DNA of 64,000 bases from Sphaerulina vaccinii (lineage: Eukaryota; Ascomycota; Dothideomycetes; Mycosphaerellales; Mycosphaerellaceae): the NCBI GenBank assembly GCA_022570795.1, contig JAKUDP010000013.1, positions 558,001 to 622,000 of the forward strand. The letters run 5' to 3'. Shown piece by piece: positions 63,621 to 64,000 of the stretch. Position numbers and translations under genes: made by a program. Below the pieces are notes generated by a model, which was not told where the DNA came from, ran no database searches, and saw only the letters and a program-made list of their open reading frames with translations. Positions within the stretch are counted from its first letter, which is position 1. Every line of letters begins with the position of its first letter.

Positions 63621-64000
63621 AATTCTTTGCGATTTGACAGCCTCCCCGTAACAATCTCCTCTACAAACCGGCATCTGAAACGCTAGACTCAGCGAATTGA
63701 ACATTGAATAAGCTGACCGAGGAGGAAGTTGGAGGCTGATAGTACAGCGCCGCGCGGCCCGCGCCGTCCGTTGGTCCAGGTATCAGATCAGGCACGTCGC
63801 GCATCGCGAGACTGAGTTCTCTAGAAGCGTCTCTGAACGAGCGATTCGGTATCGAGCAGTCAAACGTGGAAAGATGTGGCTGGGCAGGGAGTGTCAGGCA
63901 TTACGAATCACCTTCTACAGCGTGGTCTTCTCTCGAAATGAGGGGTACAGAGTGTCCCGAACCCCCGGGGCTCTCACAAGAACGTACTGCAGAGGGATAA
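63621..64000. other. 3' flank to window edge
   Basis: No gene supported in the last 380 bp. Confidence 0.45.

Overview
The window reads as nuclear DNA of a filamentous ascomycete, probably a Dothideomycete (that placement is inference). It has compact genes with 47-80 bp GT-AG introns, CTAAC/CTGAC-like branch sites, fungal-only families (HET, Zn2Cys6 factor, CFEM-like and DUF6923 proteins, Arb2) and an AT-rich block mutated in the manner of RIP (repeat-induced point mutation). It splits into four zones.

Zone 1 (1-28.5 kb) is mostly conserved core. It holds coatomer gamma-COP (SEC21) divergent from a phosducin-like protein (PLP2), a V-ATPase assembly factor (VMA22) divergent from a ribosome-biogenesis protein (CMS1), DNA polymerase zeta (REV3) tail-to-tail with a Gfd2-like exonuclease, and a secreted GH31 alpha-glucosidase carrying an internal starch-binding module. 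Scattered between are accessory genes: a protein cut by the left edge with a STAND-type N-terminal region, a HET-domain protein, an F-box-like gene with one in-frame stop, a GPI-anchored 8-cysteine protein with two pheromone-like motifs, a small secreted protein and a secreted beta-propeller lactonase.

Zone 2 (29.5-44.5 kb) looks like a metabolic cluster: DUF1275 membrane protein, GMC oxidoreductase, MFS transporter, cytochrome-b5/FMN dehydrogenase, Zn2Cys6 regulator, esterase, 2OG-oxygenase fragment, family 8-like glycosyltransferase and NTF2-like protein. Spliced reading frames can be rebuilt across every intron. GMC, esterase and glycosyltransferase nevertheless carry isolated in-frame stops, and the MFS transporter and the regulator each carry one single-base shift. 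The dehydrogenase, the NTF2-like gene and DUF1275 are intact. This suggests recent decay of a once-functional cluster, or sequence errors; the sequence alone cannot decide.

Zone 3 (45.4-57.8 kb) has GPI2 and an Arb2-domain gene, then a DUF6923 gene truncated by a 7.9 kb AT-rich block. Inside the block is a complete-length Copia-type LTR retrotransposon with two 247-bp LTRs, mutated beyond coding.

Zone 4 (57.8-64 kb) has a small single-pass membrane protein about 100 bp from the AT-rich border, a RING-finger membrane protein with one in-frame stop and a substituted zinc ligand, an Hsp20 chaperone and a cysteine-rich protein of unknown role.

Exon boundaries were derived by hand from splice signals and frame continuity. 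Function names rest on recognised sequence motifs, not on database searches.
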